Source: Nocardiopsis listeri
Lineage (GTDB): Bacteria > Actinomycetota > Actinomycetes > Streptosporangiales > Streptosporangiaceae
Assembly: GCF_020741345.1 (NCBI RefSeq)
Contig: NZ_DYZD01000464.1
Span: 1 to 38,539 of the forward strand
Length of the DNA: 38,539 nucleotides
Direction of reading: 5' to 3'
Part shown: in pieces, positions 22,452 through 30,281 of the stretch
Numbering within the stretch: the stretch's first letter is position 1
Layout: the number at the start of each line of letters is the position of its first letter
Notes under the pieces: model-generated
Database searches by the model: none
What the model was told of the DNA's origin: nothing
The model's input: only the letters and a program-made list of their open reading frames with translations
Position numbers and translations under genes: made by a program

Positions 22452-23738
22452 ATGACCATGGAACGGCCACAGCCGTACCTTCACCCGCAACCACCGGGGA
22501 ACGGGGCCGAGGGGCCCGCTCCGCTCATCCGCAACCAGGACTTCCAGGCCCTGTGGACCAGCCGTTTCTTCGCGGGATTGGGCAAGGAGAGCGGTGAGGT
22601 CGCCTACCCCCTGCTGATCCTCCTCCTGGCCGGGTCCGCGTCCCAGGCGGGCGTCATCGGTGCCGCTCAGGTCGCCACCACCATGATCACGGCCGTGGTC
22701 GGAGGATCCCTCGCCGACCACGTCAACCGGCGCGCCATCCTGCTCGTCTGCGACATCGGCCGGCTCCTGCTCCTCGTCGGTTTCGCCTCGATGCTGCTCA
22801 ACGGTGAGGTCGACGTGCCGCTCGTCATCGGGGTGGCGGTCGCCTCCTCGGCCCTCATGGGTGTCTCCAACCCGGTGGCCATGGCGGCGATCAAACAGCT
22901 CGTCCCGTCCTCGCAGGTCGCGAGCGCGTCGGCGCAGAACCAGATCCGCTTCTTCGGTACCACCGCCCTCGGCGCGCCTCTGGCCGGGTCGCTGTTCGGT
23001 CTGGGCCGCGCCTTCCCGTTCCTCACCGAGGCGGCCTGCTACCTGTTGTCCACGGCGCTGCTCCTGCGCATCCGCCGCCCCATGCAGGCCCCACGGCGCC
23101 CGGAAGGGGAACCGTGGACCCTGCGCGGCACCGTCACCGGATTCGTCCTCCTGACCCGGCACCCGATCCTGCGGCCGATGATGTGCTGGATCATCGGTTT
23201 CAACCTCGCCTTCACCCAGACGGGCGTGTTCCTCGCGATCATCGCCACCGCGCATGAGCGCGGCGCCTCCAACCTGCTGGTCGGGGTGACCGTGTCGCTG
23301 GCCGGGCTGGGCGGGCTGGCCGGAGCGTTGGCGGCCGGCCCGGTGTTGCGGGCCGTGACCCCCTCCCGGATCTTCCTCTTCGCGGCGTGGTCGGCGCCGG
23401 TCTGCGCGCTCGTCCTGGTGATCACACCCGGAGTGCTTCCGCTGGGGATGATCGTGGCGTTCGTCTTCGCCGCGGTCCCCTGCGTCAACGCGGTCTTCTT
23501 CGGCTACGTGGCCGCCACGGTGCCCGACCACCACCAGGGGCGGGCCCTGGGCGCGGTGACGTTCATGGCGCTGTTGTCCCAGCCGATCGGCATCGTCGGG
23601 GTGGGGGTGGTCTTCGACCTGGCCGGCCCGGTCCCGGTGTTCGTGACGATGGCGGTGGTGTCCGTGCTGGCCGCGCTGTTCACGCTCGGTCCCACCATGC
23701 GGACCCTGCCTCGCCCGGAGGAGGTCTCCGTCCTCTGA
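22452..23738 (+). CDS. MFS transporter, MFS_3/enterobactin-exporter (EntS)-like
   Basis: A 428-residue major facilitator with 12 hydrophobic segments. The start of the fold, LIRNQDFQALWTSRFFAGLG, and the loop 2-3 motif GGSLADHVNRRAILLVCDIG are typical of the MFS_3/EntS-like exporters found next to antibiotic and siderophore genes; substrates are usually drugs or siderophores. ATG at 22452 (MTMERPQPYL) is chosen with GGGAAG at 22437-22442; the upstream in-frame ATG at 22371 lies in the putative attenuator and has no ribosome site. It is preceded by a long regulatory region and ends just before a 30-bp palindrome. Confidence 0.9.
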   Translation: MTMERPQPYLHPQPPGNGAEGPAPLIRNQDFQALWTSRFFAGLGKESGEVAYPLLILLLAGSASQAGVIGAAQVATTMITAVVGGSLADHVNRRAILLVCDIGRLLLLVGFASMLLNGEVDVPLVIGVAVASSALMGVSNPVAMAAIKQLVPSSQVASASAQNQIRFFGTTALGAPLAGSLFGLGRAFPFLTEAACYLLSTALLLRIRRPMQAPRRPEGEPWTLRGTVTGFVLLTRHPILRPMMCWIIGFNLAFTQTGVFLAIIATAHERGASNLLVGVTVSLAGLGGLAGALAAGPVLRAVTPSRIFLFAAWSAPVCALVLVITPGVLPLGMIVAFVFAAVPCVNAVFFGYVAATVPDHHQGRALGAVTFMALLSQPIGIVGVGVVFDLAGPVPVFVTMAVVSVLAALFTLGPTMRTLPRPEEVSVL

Positions 23739-23770
23739 AGGACCCGCCCTCTCCTGCCGAACGCACGCCG

Positions 23771-23800
23771 AGGACGGTGGCCGACGTCGGCCACCGTCCT
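23771..23800. terminator. perfect 30-bp palindrome, bidirectional terminator
   Basis: AGGACGGTGGCCGAC followed directly by its exact reverse complement, with no spacer. It lies 32 bases after the MFS stop and 18 bases before the end of the convergent anti-sigma gene. As RNA it would fold to a 13-bp stem with a four-base loop. Confidence 0.82.
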
Positions 23801-23818
23801 GGGTATCGTCGACGCCGG

Positions 23819-24562
23819 TCAGCCGTCGACAGGCATGGCCATCACCGGATCGGACGTGGGCTGCTCGGATCCGCCTTCCGGCTCGATGGTGACGGCGATG
23901 CCGTCGGTCTCCTCGTCCTGGGAGGAGGCCAGGACCGGGAGGACGAAACCCTCCTCTTCGACCGCGAGCACCCCGGCCGAAGAGACCGACCCGTCCGGCC
24001 GGGTCAGCCACAGCTGGTAGTCCTCGTCGCTCAGGTCCTCCAGACCGTGCGCGCTGAACACCAGGTCGCCCAGGGACTCGGAGCGCACCACCGTCACGCT
24101 CACGCCCTCCATGGGCTCGGCGCTGGTGGTGACGGCGTCCGGCGCGGCCAACACCGCGGCGATCTGCTGTTCGTTGCCGCGCAGCTCGTTCACCTGTTCG
24201 CGCTGGTCGAGCACCACCGCGCCCAGGGCGATGATCGCGGCCAGGCAGGCGGCCAGCACCAGACCCAGCGTCCAGGGAAGTCCGGGGCGGCGGGGTTCGG
24301 GCAGTCGTTCGGGGGCGGGAGCGAGCTGACGGGTCCGGGAGACCTCCTCCAGCACCTTCGCGCGAAGTTCCACGGGCGGTGTCTCGGCGACCGCGGCGGC
24401 CAACCGCGCGGAGGTCTCGGTGAAACCTCGAACCTCCTGCACACAGGAGTCGCAGTCGCTCAGATGGTCCTCGAACCGCACGCTCTCGCTCGGGGTGAGG
24501 GCGTTGAGCGCGTAGGCGCCGGTCAGTGTGTGCAGGTCCGGCCCGAGTGACCTTCTCACCAC
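23819..24562 (-). CDS. rskA: anti-sigma-K factor RskA
   Basis: A 247-residue membrane anti-sigma factor. The cytoplasmic N-terminus holds the zinc-type anti-sigma motif HLSDCDSC (H33, C37, C40) in the segment LTGAYALNALTPSESVRFED; one transmembrane helix (about residues 96-118, LGLVLAACLAAIIALGAVVL) follows, and the extracytoplasmic part is the RskA domain ending VTIEPEGGSEQPT. It would hold SigK at the membrane and release it after regulated proteolysis. The start is GTG at 24562, overlapping the SigK stop (GTGGTGA), so the two are translationally coupled, as is usual for ECF sigma/anti-sigma pairs. A GTG one codon later is equally possible. Confidence 0.93.
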   Translation of the reverse strand: MVRRSLGPDLHTLTGAYALNALTPSESVRFEDHLSDCDSCVQEVRGFTETSARLAAAVAETPPVELRAKVLEEVSRTRQLAPAPERLPEPRRPGLPWTLGLVLAACLAAIIALGAVVLDQREQVNELRGNEQQIAAVLAAPDAVTTSAEPMEGVSVTVVRSESLGDLVFSAHGLEDLSDEDYQLWLTRPDGSVSSAGVLAVEEEGFVLPVLASSQDEETDGIAVTIEPEGGSEQPTSDPVMAMPVDG

Positions 24563-25146
24563 TCCACCCCCAAACAGTCTCTGAGTCGAATCAGTCCGTC
24601 GCGCATCCTGGTCTTGATGGTGCCCAGGGGCGTCGACAGCAGCCGGGCCACGTCACGGTAGGTGTAACCGCCGTAGAAGGCCAGACGCACCGACTGTTCC
24701 TGGACTTCGGTGAGGTTCTCCAGACACCGCCGGACACGTTCGCGTTCCAGTCTGTCCGTGGCCTGCTCGGCCACCTCGTCATAGGGGCGTTCGGTATCGG
24801 CCGCCGCCGCTCGGGACTCCCGGTCGGTGGCCGCCTGTTCCGAACGCACACGGTCCACCGCCCTGCGGTGGGCCAGGGTCATCACCCACGCCTGGGGGCT
24901 TCCCCTGCGCGGGTCGTAACGACAGGCGCTGCGCCATACCTCGACCAGCACATCCTGGGCGACCTCCTCCGACTGGGCGGGGTCGCGCAGCACACGCCGG
25001 ATCAGCCCGTACACGGTCGGACCGAGCAGGTCGTACACCCTGTTGAACGCCTGCTCCTCGCCGTGCGCCACACGGCGCAGTAGATCCTCCAGTTCGGGAG
25101 GGCCCCCCGGGGAGGACCCCTGCGGTGACGCCGTCGCCCTGTCCAT
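24556..25146 (-). CDS. sigK: ECF RNA polymerase sigma factor SigK
   Basis: A 196-residue ECF sigma factor. Region 2 covers residues 20-105 (EQAFNRVYDLLGPTVYGLIR, EEVAQDVLVEVWR, GSPQAWVMTLAHRRAVDRVR) and region 4 residues 140-192 (EQSVRLAFYGGYTYRDVARL, STPLGTIKTRMRDGLIRL). Together with RskA downstream and fasciclin genes upstream this is the SigK set known from mycobacteria. Cys141 and Cys191 are 50 residues apart, the spacing I recall for the Cys133-Cys183 disulfide that makes M. tuberculosis SigK release from RskA redox-sensitive. ATG at 25146 has GGAAGG about six bases upstream. It lies 109 bases after the fasciclin 1 gene. Confidence 0.93.
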   Translation of the reverse strand: MDRATASPQGSSPGGPPELEDLLRRVAHGEEQAFNRVYDLLGPTVYGLIRRVLRDPAQSEEVAQDVLVEVWRSACRYDPRRGSPQAWVMTLAHRRAVDRVRSEQAATDRESRAAAADTERPYDEVAEQATDRLERERVRRCLENLTEVQEQSVRLAFYGGYTYRDVARLLSTPLGTIKTRMRDGLIRLRDCLGVEW

Positions 25147-25255
25147 CTACGGCCTTCCGGTGAGGGACGTGGTCCTGTGGTTCCGGTGCGATGGGTGGTC
25201 CCGGGCGACCCGTCCTCTGAGTTCGAGCCGCCCGGGTGCTCGGTTCACCCTCCCA

Positions 25256-25921
25256 TCAGGAGGGCATCAGAACGGAGTCGATGATGTAGACGGTGGCGTT
25301 GGAGGTCTGCACGTTGCCGCACACCACCTCGGCGTCCTCGTCCACGGTGAACTCCTCGCCGGAGCCGCTGGTGGTCACTTCCCCACCCTGCAGCGACGTG
25401 AACGTGCCGTCCTCCAGGTCCTCGGGCGCGTGTCGGCCCTCGACGACGTGGTAGGTCAGCACCTCGGTCAGCTGGTCCTGGTCGGCCATCAGCGCGTCCA
25501 TGTCCTCCTGCGGGATCTCGTCGAACGCGTCGTTGCTGGGCGCGAAGACGGTGATGTCCTCGGCCGAGTCCAGGGTGTCGACCAGGTCGGCCTCCTCCAC
25601 GGCACCGACCAGGGTGGACAGCAGCGGGTTGTTGGAGGCGGCGGTGGCGACCGGCTCCTGGGCCATGCCCTCGAAGCTGCCTTCGCCGTCCTCGGGCACG
25701 TCGGCGCAGCCCGGGCCGAAGTTCTCGCCGGCGGTCTCCATCCCCCCGTCGGAGCCCTCCTCCTCCATGCCGTCACCGTTCTCGCTGGTCTCCTCCGCGT
25801 CGCCCATCTCCGGGGCCTCTTCGGCTCCGTCGTCCATGCCACCGCAGGCCGTGAGGCCGAAGGCGAGCGCGGCGGCGGCAGCGGTCGTGGTGAGTACGTT
25901 CTTGCGGATGATGGTGTTCAT
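25256..25921 (-). CDS. fasciclin (FAS1) domain lipoprotein, MPT83/MPT70-like, copy 1
   Basis: A 221-residue secreted lipoprotein. The signal peptide ends in the lipobox LTAC (Cys26), followed by an acidic linker of about 45 residues rich in Glu, Asp and Met, and one FAS1 domain from about residue 75: GPGCADVPEDGEGSF, NNPLLSTLVGAV, ITVFAPSNDAFDEIP, LTYHVVEG and NATVYIIDSVLMPS. The cysteines in GPGCADV and VVCGNV match the disulfide pair of mycobacterial MPT70/MPT83, which are major SigK targets. ATG at 25921 is preceded by GGGAGAG. The upstream extension of the frame is antisense or out of frame with the oxidoreductase and is not coding. It lies 76 bases after that gene. Confidence 0.92.
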   Translation of the reverse strand: MNTIIRKNVLTTTAAAAALAFGLTACGGMDDGAEEAPEMGDAEETSENGDGMEEEGSDGGMETAGENFGPGCADVPEDGEGSFEGMAQEPVATAASNNPLLSTLVGAVEEADLVDTLDSAEDITVFAPSNDAFDEIPQEDMDALMADQDQLTEVLTYHVVEGRHAPEDLEDGTFTSLQGGEVTTSGSGEEFTVDEDAEVVCGNVQTSNATVYIIDSVLMPS

Positions 25922-25997
25922 CTCTTCTCTCCCTTGATTCACTCTGGTCACATCTGTGGGCGTTGACGATCTGTGGTCGTGGTGGGGTCGGTGGCGT

Positions 25998-27620
25998 TCA
26001 GTCGGCGGTGAACCGGATCCGGTGCCACCCGGTCGCCCCGTCCGGGATGGGATCCACGCGCTCCGCGGGCTGGGTGAACCCGGTGGAGTCGGTGGACCGC
26101 ACCTCCACCGAGTGCATTCCGGGATCGAGGTCGACCTCGGCCACCCACTGCACCCAGGTGTCGATGCCGGGGACGGCGGCGAGTTCCGCCTCCCACCAGT
26201 CGCCGTCGTCGACGCGCACCTCCACGGCGTCGATGCCACGGTGCTGGGCCCAGGCGATCCCGGCCAGGACGACCTCGCCGGAGTCCACGCGCCCGAGCGG
26301 GGCGGGCACGTCGATGCGGGACATGGTCTTGATCGGGGCGCGGACGCCCCACCCGCGCCGGGCCCAGTAGGCCTGTTCGTCGGCGAAGCGGGTCAGCCTG
26401 ATGTCGGTGACCCACTTCGTGGCGCTGACGAACCCATAGAGACCGGGCACCACCATGCGGGCGGGGAAGCCGTTGACGTGGGGAAGCGGCTCGCCGCCCA
26501 TCCCCACGGCGAGGAGGGAGTCGCGGCCGTCCATGACCACCTCTGTCGGGGTGCCACAGGTCCAGCCGTCCTGCGAGGTGCTGAGGATCTGGTCGGCGTC
26601 GGAGTGGACCCCCGCCTCGCGCAGCAGGTCGGCGAGCGGGAATCCGAGCCAGCGGGTATTGCCGATGAGGTCGCCGCCGACCTGGTTCGACACGCAGGCC
26701 AGGGTGATGTCGGCCTCGACGAGCCCGCGGGACAGCAGTTCATCCATGTCGATCTCGAAGGGCTCATCCACCAGTCCGTGCACGCGCAGGGTCCACTGTG
26801 TGGAGTCCAGGCGCGGGATGGTGAGCGCGGTGTCGATCCGGTAGAAGTCCTTGTTCGGGGTGGTGAAGGGTGCCAGACCCGGAACGTCGAGGTCAGCGCC
26901 GGACGGCAGTGCGGGCAGGGGTTCGGCGGGCGCGGGGAGCGCCAGTTCGCCCCTGGACCCGGCGCCGCCGGTGAGAGAGGGAAGGAAACGCCCCAGGGCA
27001 CCGGCGGATCCGGTGGCGGCGAGGACCCCGGCCGAGGTGAGCACGAAACCGCGCCTCCCCGGTCCCCGGTCCGGCCCCGGCGCGGGGGGCGTGTCGCCCT
27101 CCGCGTCCGCCGGTGCCCGGGGTTCCCCCTTCTTCTCTCCCCCCGCTTGGAGGGCCGGACGCGCACTCCTGAGAAGAAGCCACAGCGCCCCGGCGCCCGC
27201 CGCCCCGCCGACTACCACGGCCGAGGCCGCCCCCAGGTCGTCGGCGCGGCGCAGGACCACGGCGGTGAGCCCCACCGCCGTGAACAGGAACAGCCCCGTG
27301 TAGCCGAGGGCCGGGCGACGTAGTGACACGGCTCCGAGCAGCGTGCCGGCCAGGACGAGGACGACCACGACCCCGGTGATCAGTACGACCTTGTCGGCCG
27401 TACCGAAGAGCGTGATCGCCCACTCCATGAGGAACGGGGGACTGTTGTCGACGAGCGCGTCGCCGACCGTGACCACCGGCGAGGTCGCACGCGTCAGCCC
27501 GGCGGCGAGTTCGCCGAATCCGAGGGCCGCCCCGACGACGAGCAGGCCGAGGACCGCACCGATCATCCGTGGTCGGGTGCCGTGTGGCGGGCGCGGTGTC
27601 CCGCTTGTCCTTGTGGTCAC
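25998..27620 (-). CDS. membrane-anchored molybdopterin-dependent oxidoreductase (sulfite oxidase/MsrP superfamily)
   Basis: A 540-residue fusion. The N-terminal 150 residues contain four hydrophobic helices (about 19-42, 78-99, 105-124, 132-150) and a fifth follows an RRGF sequence at 189-210, which anchors the enzyme with its catalytic part outside. Residues 245-430 are the oxidoreductase molybdopterin-binding domain; Cys309 in ITLACVSNQVGG is the molybdenum ligand, and GFPLADLLREAGV and VVPGLYGFVSATKW are family motifs. The C-terminus is the Mo-co oxidoreductase dimerisation domain. The substrate may be sulfite or an envelope sulfoxide; neither is proven. The GTG at 27620 sits 7 bases after a SigK-type -10 box, so the mRNA is probably leaderless. 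Confidence 0.92.
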   Translation of the reverse strand: MTTRTSGTPRPPHGTRPRMIGAVLGLLVVGAALGFGELAAGLTRATSPVVTVGDALVDNSPPFLMEWAITLFGTADKVVLITGVVVVLVLAGTLLGAVSLRRPALGYTGLFLFTAVGLTAVVLRRADDLGAASAVVVGGAAGAGALWLLLRSARPALQAGGEKKGEPRAPADAEGDTPPAPGPDRGPGRRGFVLTSAGVLAATGSAGALGRFLPSLTGGAGSRGELALPAPAEPLPALPSGADLDVPGLAPFTTPNKDFYRIDTALTIPRLDSTQWTLRVHGLVDEPFEIDMDELLSRGLVEADITLACVSNQVGGDLIGNTRWLGFPLADLLREAGVHSDADQILSTSQDGWTCGTPTEVVMDGRDSLLAVGMGGEPLPHVNGFPARMVVPGLYGFVSATKWVTDIRLTRFADEQAYWARRGWGVRAPIKTMSRIDVPAPLGRVDSGEVVLAGIAWAQHRGIDAVEVRVDDGDWWEAELAAVPGIDTWVQWVAEVDLDPGMHSVEVRSTDSTGFTQPAERVDPIPDGATGWHRIRFTAD

Positions 27621-27627
27621 GTCGGGT

Positions 27628-27654
27628 ATTCGGAGCCGAGGCGGGGGCGGATGG
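27628..27654 (-). promoter_or_regulatory. SigK-type promoter of the oxidoreductase gene
   Basis: On the minus strand CCATCC (27654-27649) and CCGAAT (27633-27628) are separated by 15 bases. These are the -35 and -10 hexamers I recall for mycobacterial SigK promoters. The -10 box ends 7 bases before the GTG start at 27620, which puts the expected transcription start on the start codon. No other copy with both hexamers was found upstream of the two fasciclin genes or sigK. Confidence 0.8.
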
Positions 27655-27744
27655 GTCGGTCGACGACTTTTTCCGGGATTTTCTCCGCGGGGTTCGGATC
27701 CACCGCGCGGTCACCGTCGACGTGGGTTCGGCGGTCCATGTGTG

Positions 27745-28338
27745 TCAGGACGGGATGAGGAGCATGCCCACCACGTGGACGGTGGCGTTGGCGGTGTGCA
27801 CGTCGGCGCAGACCACCGGGGCGTAGCCGTCGACCGTGTACTCGCCCTCGTCCTCGGTGGCGCCGAGACGGTCGCCGTTGAGGGTGTCGAAGGAACCACC
27901 GTCCAGGTCGGCGCTGCCGAACTCACCGAGGACGACGTGGTGGCCCAGAAGGTGCGCGGGACCGTCGGGGGAGTCCAGCAGACCCTGGATCTCCGCGGTG
28001 GGGTACATGTCGAATGCGTCGTCGGTGGGGGCGAACAGGGTCATGTCGTCGGCCGTGTCCAGGTCCGACCCCAGGCCGGACCGCTCCAGCACGTCGGCCA
28101 GGCGGCCCAGCAAGGGGTTGTCGGCGATGGCGTCGCCGAGGGGTTGCCCGGCCATCGTGGAGAGGCTCCCGGGACCCGTGTCGGGGAAGTCCGCGCAGCC
28201 GGGGCCGAAGGCTCTGACCGGTTCGGTGTCGGCCTCGGCGCTGCGGCCGTGTTCCTCGCTCCCGCCGTTCCCCCCGGAACAGGCGGCGAGGGAGAGAAGG
28301 AGCACGGCGCACCCGGCCGTGAGGGTGGTTCGATGCAT
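27745..28338 (-). CDS. fasciclin (FAS1) domain lipoprotein, copy 2
   Basis: A 197-residue lipoprotein paralogous to the gene at 25256. MHRTTLTAGCAVLLLSLAAC is the signal peptide with lipidated Cys20, followed by a short Ser/Glu linker and a FAS1 domain: GPGCADFPDTGPGSL, DNPLLGRLADVL, MTLFAPTDDAFDMYP, LGHHVVLGEF and NATVHVVGMLLIPS. The cysteine pair of MPT70/MPT83 is conserved (GPGCADF, VVCADV). It is the first gene of the minus-strand cluster and lies 124 bases upstream of the oxidoreductase start, from which it is separated by the SigK-type promoter. No SigK hexamers were found in front of this gene itself; an operator-like dyad lies at 28371-28392. Confidence 0.92.
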   Translation of the reverse strand: MHRTTLTAGCAVLLLSLAACSGGNGGSEEHGRSAEADTEPVRAFGPGCADFPDTGPGSLSTMAGQPLGDAIADNPLLGRLADVLERSGLGSDLDTADDMTLFAPTDDAFDMYPTAEIQGLLDSPDGPAHLLGHHVVLGEFGSADLDGGSFDTLNGDRLGATEDEGEYTVDGYAPVVCADVHTANATVHVVGMLLIPS

Positions 28339-28370
28339 CTTCCACTCCGCCAGACGACTCAGAGTTACGA

Positions 28371-28392
28371 ATTCATCACGTTACGTGTGAAT
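28371..28392. promoter_or_regulatory. near-perfect dyad between fasciclin 2 and the OmpA-like gene
   Basis: ATTCATCACGT (28371-28381) abuts TACGTGTGAAT (28382-28392), whose reverse complement ATTCACACGTA differs mainly by a one-base shift. The element begins 33 bases upstream of the fasciclin 2 start codon and 215 bases from the OmpA-like start. The rest of the 268-base divergent region shows nothing else that I can name. Confidence 0.4.
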
Positions 28393-28606
28393 CGCTTGCG
28401 TCGAGAGTCGCGACGCGCCGAAGCGCCAACGTGGAACGGGGTGCCGACCGGCGCCCCGGAACGCCTTGAAACGGAATCCGCGCATACGGGTCATCGCTGG
28501 CCAGGGCGGGTGCCGCGACTCTTCACGGGACACCTTGGTCGGTTCGACCCCGTGAGTGCTGGAAGATGTTGCCGGTACGTCCTCTCAACGATCGGAGTTC
28601 CCCCAC

Positions 28607-30199
28607 ATGGCGCGGAAGAAGCACCTAACCGTGGTCGCGCTCATGGTCTCGGGCAGCCTCCTCCTCAGTGGCTGCGCCCCCGTGTCCGACTGGTGGTCCG
28701 AAACCTTCGGAGACGCGTCCGGACCGCCCGAGGTCAGGGAGGAGTTCCCCTACGTTCGCGAGGGACGCATCTTCCAGGACACCGGCCAGGACGCCGAGAT
28801 GCGCTTCGCCATCACCGGACTGGAGCGCACCGACGACTACACCGTCATGCACTACGAGGTCACCTACCTGGACGACTTCGCCGGGCCCAACCGGAACCTG
28901 AGCATGGCCCACACCCTGGTGGACCCCCTCACCGGACGCGTCTACCGCCAGTTCCTCGACGACGAGGGCCTCAAGTACGGATCGGAGAGCCCCAACGAGG
29001 ACGGGCTCTACCCGGTGCACGACGGGGTCACCAACGAGTACACCCGCTACTTCCCCCGTATCCCCGACGAGGTCTCCCAGGTGACGTTCGTCGGCAGCGG
29101 GCTGGGCGCCATGACCGGTATCCCCATCCAGGACGTGGAGACCGAGCGGGAGGACCCGGAGAACCCCAACGGGCCCGACCACCTGTCCCTGGACGACCCG
29201 CCCGGGCGGGGCGAGAACCTCACCTTCGCCAACCGTCGCCCCGAAGAGGACGCCCTCGCCGACGAGGGTTGGGTGCAGAGCTTCGTCGACTCCGAGATCG
29301 CCTCCACCACCCGGGACGGCGACCGCGAGATCATCTCGCTGCACTCGGACGTGATGTTCGAGTTCGACCGCTCGGACCTGACCGACGACGCCGAGGACGT
29401 GGTCCGCCGCGCCGCCACCACCCTGGCCCAGAACGTCGACCCCGACGAACCCACCATCACCGTGGTCGGCCACACCGACGGCATCGGCGACGACGCCTAC
29501 AACGACGGCCTGTCGGTGGAGCGCGCCGAGAGCGTGCGGGACCTGCTCGCCGAAGAGCTCGGCACCGACTACCGGCTGGAGGTCGAGGGCCGGGGCAAGC
29601 GTGAGCCCATCGCTCGCGAGGGCGGCTCCGACGACGAGGAGGCGCGGGCCCGCAACCGGCGCGTGGAGTTCTCCTACGTCTTCAACCCGACGGTGGAGGC
29701 CACCGAGGACGAGGAGTACGACGACGACGGTCTCGGCGTGGCCCAGCGCAACGTGACCTGGCCCGCCCCCTACAGCGACGACCCGGGTTCCGTGGTCGCC
29801 GAGGGGGAGGAGAACGGGATCCGGCTGGAGATCTACCCGCTGCGCCGCGACGGCGCCTACGTCATCGGCACCGTGGCGATGACCAACACCACCGACGATC
29901 CGCTCGCCCCCGAGCTGGGCGGCAGCGAGACGGTGGCCGGCGGCCCCGAGCAGTTCAACAAGGGCACCCTGGGCGGGTTCCAGCTGTACGAGCCGGAGGG
30001 TGGGCTGGTCCGCTACGTGGCACAGATGGACTTCGGCGAGAACCGCTACAGCAGCTTCGCCGAGGAGGTGCACACGATTCAGCCCGGTAACACGCACGAG
30101 CTGGTCGCGGTGTTCCCCGCCCCGCCGGTGGACGTGGAGGAGCTGACGATGCGCGCCGGCCCCTTCGGTGAGTTCGAGGAGATCCCGGTCGAGTACTAG
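28607..30199 (+). CDS. OmpA-domain lipoprotein
   Basis: A 530-residue secreted lipoprotein. The ATG at 28607 gives a short basic start (MARKKHLTVVALMVSG) and the lipobox LLLSGC with Cys23; GGAG lies about nine bases upstream. Residues ~30-240 are an unassigned acidic domain. An OmpA/MotB-type peptidoglycan-binding domain follows at about 245-365, with SDVMFEFDRSDL, VVGHTDGIGDDAYN, LSVERAESVRDLL and ARNRRVEFSY. About 165 further residues form another beta-rich acidic domain. In actinobacteria, where there is no Gram-negative outer membrane, such proteins probably bridge membrane and wall. It is divergent from the SigK-linked cluster and monocistronic. Confidence 0.9.
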   Translation: MARKKHLTVVALMVSGSLLLSGCAPVSDWWSETFGDASGPPEVREEFPYVREGRIFQDTGQDAEMRFAITGLERTDDYTVMHYEVTYLDDFAGPNRNLSMAHTLVDPLTGRVYRQFLDDEGLKYGSESPNEDGLYPVHDGVTNEYTRYFPRIPDEVSQVTFVGSGLGAMTGIPIQDVETEREDPENPNGPDHLSLDDPPGRGENLTFANRRPEEDALADEGWVQSFVDSEIASTTRDGDREIISLHSDVMFEFDRSDLTDDAEDVVRRAATTLAQNVDPDEPTITVVGHTDGIGDDAYNDGLSVERAESVRDLLAEELGTDYRLEVEGRGKREPIAREGGSDDEEARARNRRVEFSYVFNPTVEATEDEEYDDDGLGVAQRNVTWPAPYSDDPGSVVAEGEENGIRLEIYPLRRDGAYVIGTVAMTNTTDDPLAPELGGSETVAGGPEQFNKGTLGGFQLYEPEGGLVRYVAQMDFGENRYSSFAEEVHTIQPGNTHELVAVFPAPPVDVEELTMRAGPFGEFEEIPVEY

Positions 30200-30222
30200 G
30201 GGATACAGAACCCTCATGAACA

Positions 30223-30258
30223 GGGAGGAGGCCCGACACGACGTCGGCGCCTCCTCCC
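30223..30258. terminator. strong bidirectional hairpin terminator
   Basis: GGGAGGAGGC (30223-30232) pairs with GCCTCCTCCC (30249-30258), and CCGAC (30233-30237) with GTCGG (30243-30247), with one bulged C and a five-base loop. It lies 23 bases after the OmpA-like stop and 23 bases from the stop of the convergent glycosylase gene. Confidence 0.87.
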
Positions 30259-30281
30259 TCGTCGTTTCCCGGGGTCGGTTC

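Noticed and set aside
22326-24011. 561-codon minus-strand frame opposite the second MFS gene
   Set aside because: Antisense shadow dominated by Arg, Gly and Asp; it crosses the 30-bp palindrome and part of the anti-sigma gene.
25922-25997. possible SigK promoter before fasciclin 1
   Set aside because: I looked for CCATCC and CCGAAT with 14-18 base spacing here and upstream of fasciclin 2 and sigK and found no pair; only the oxidoreductase has one.
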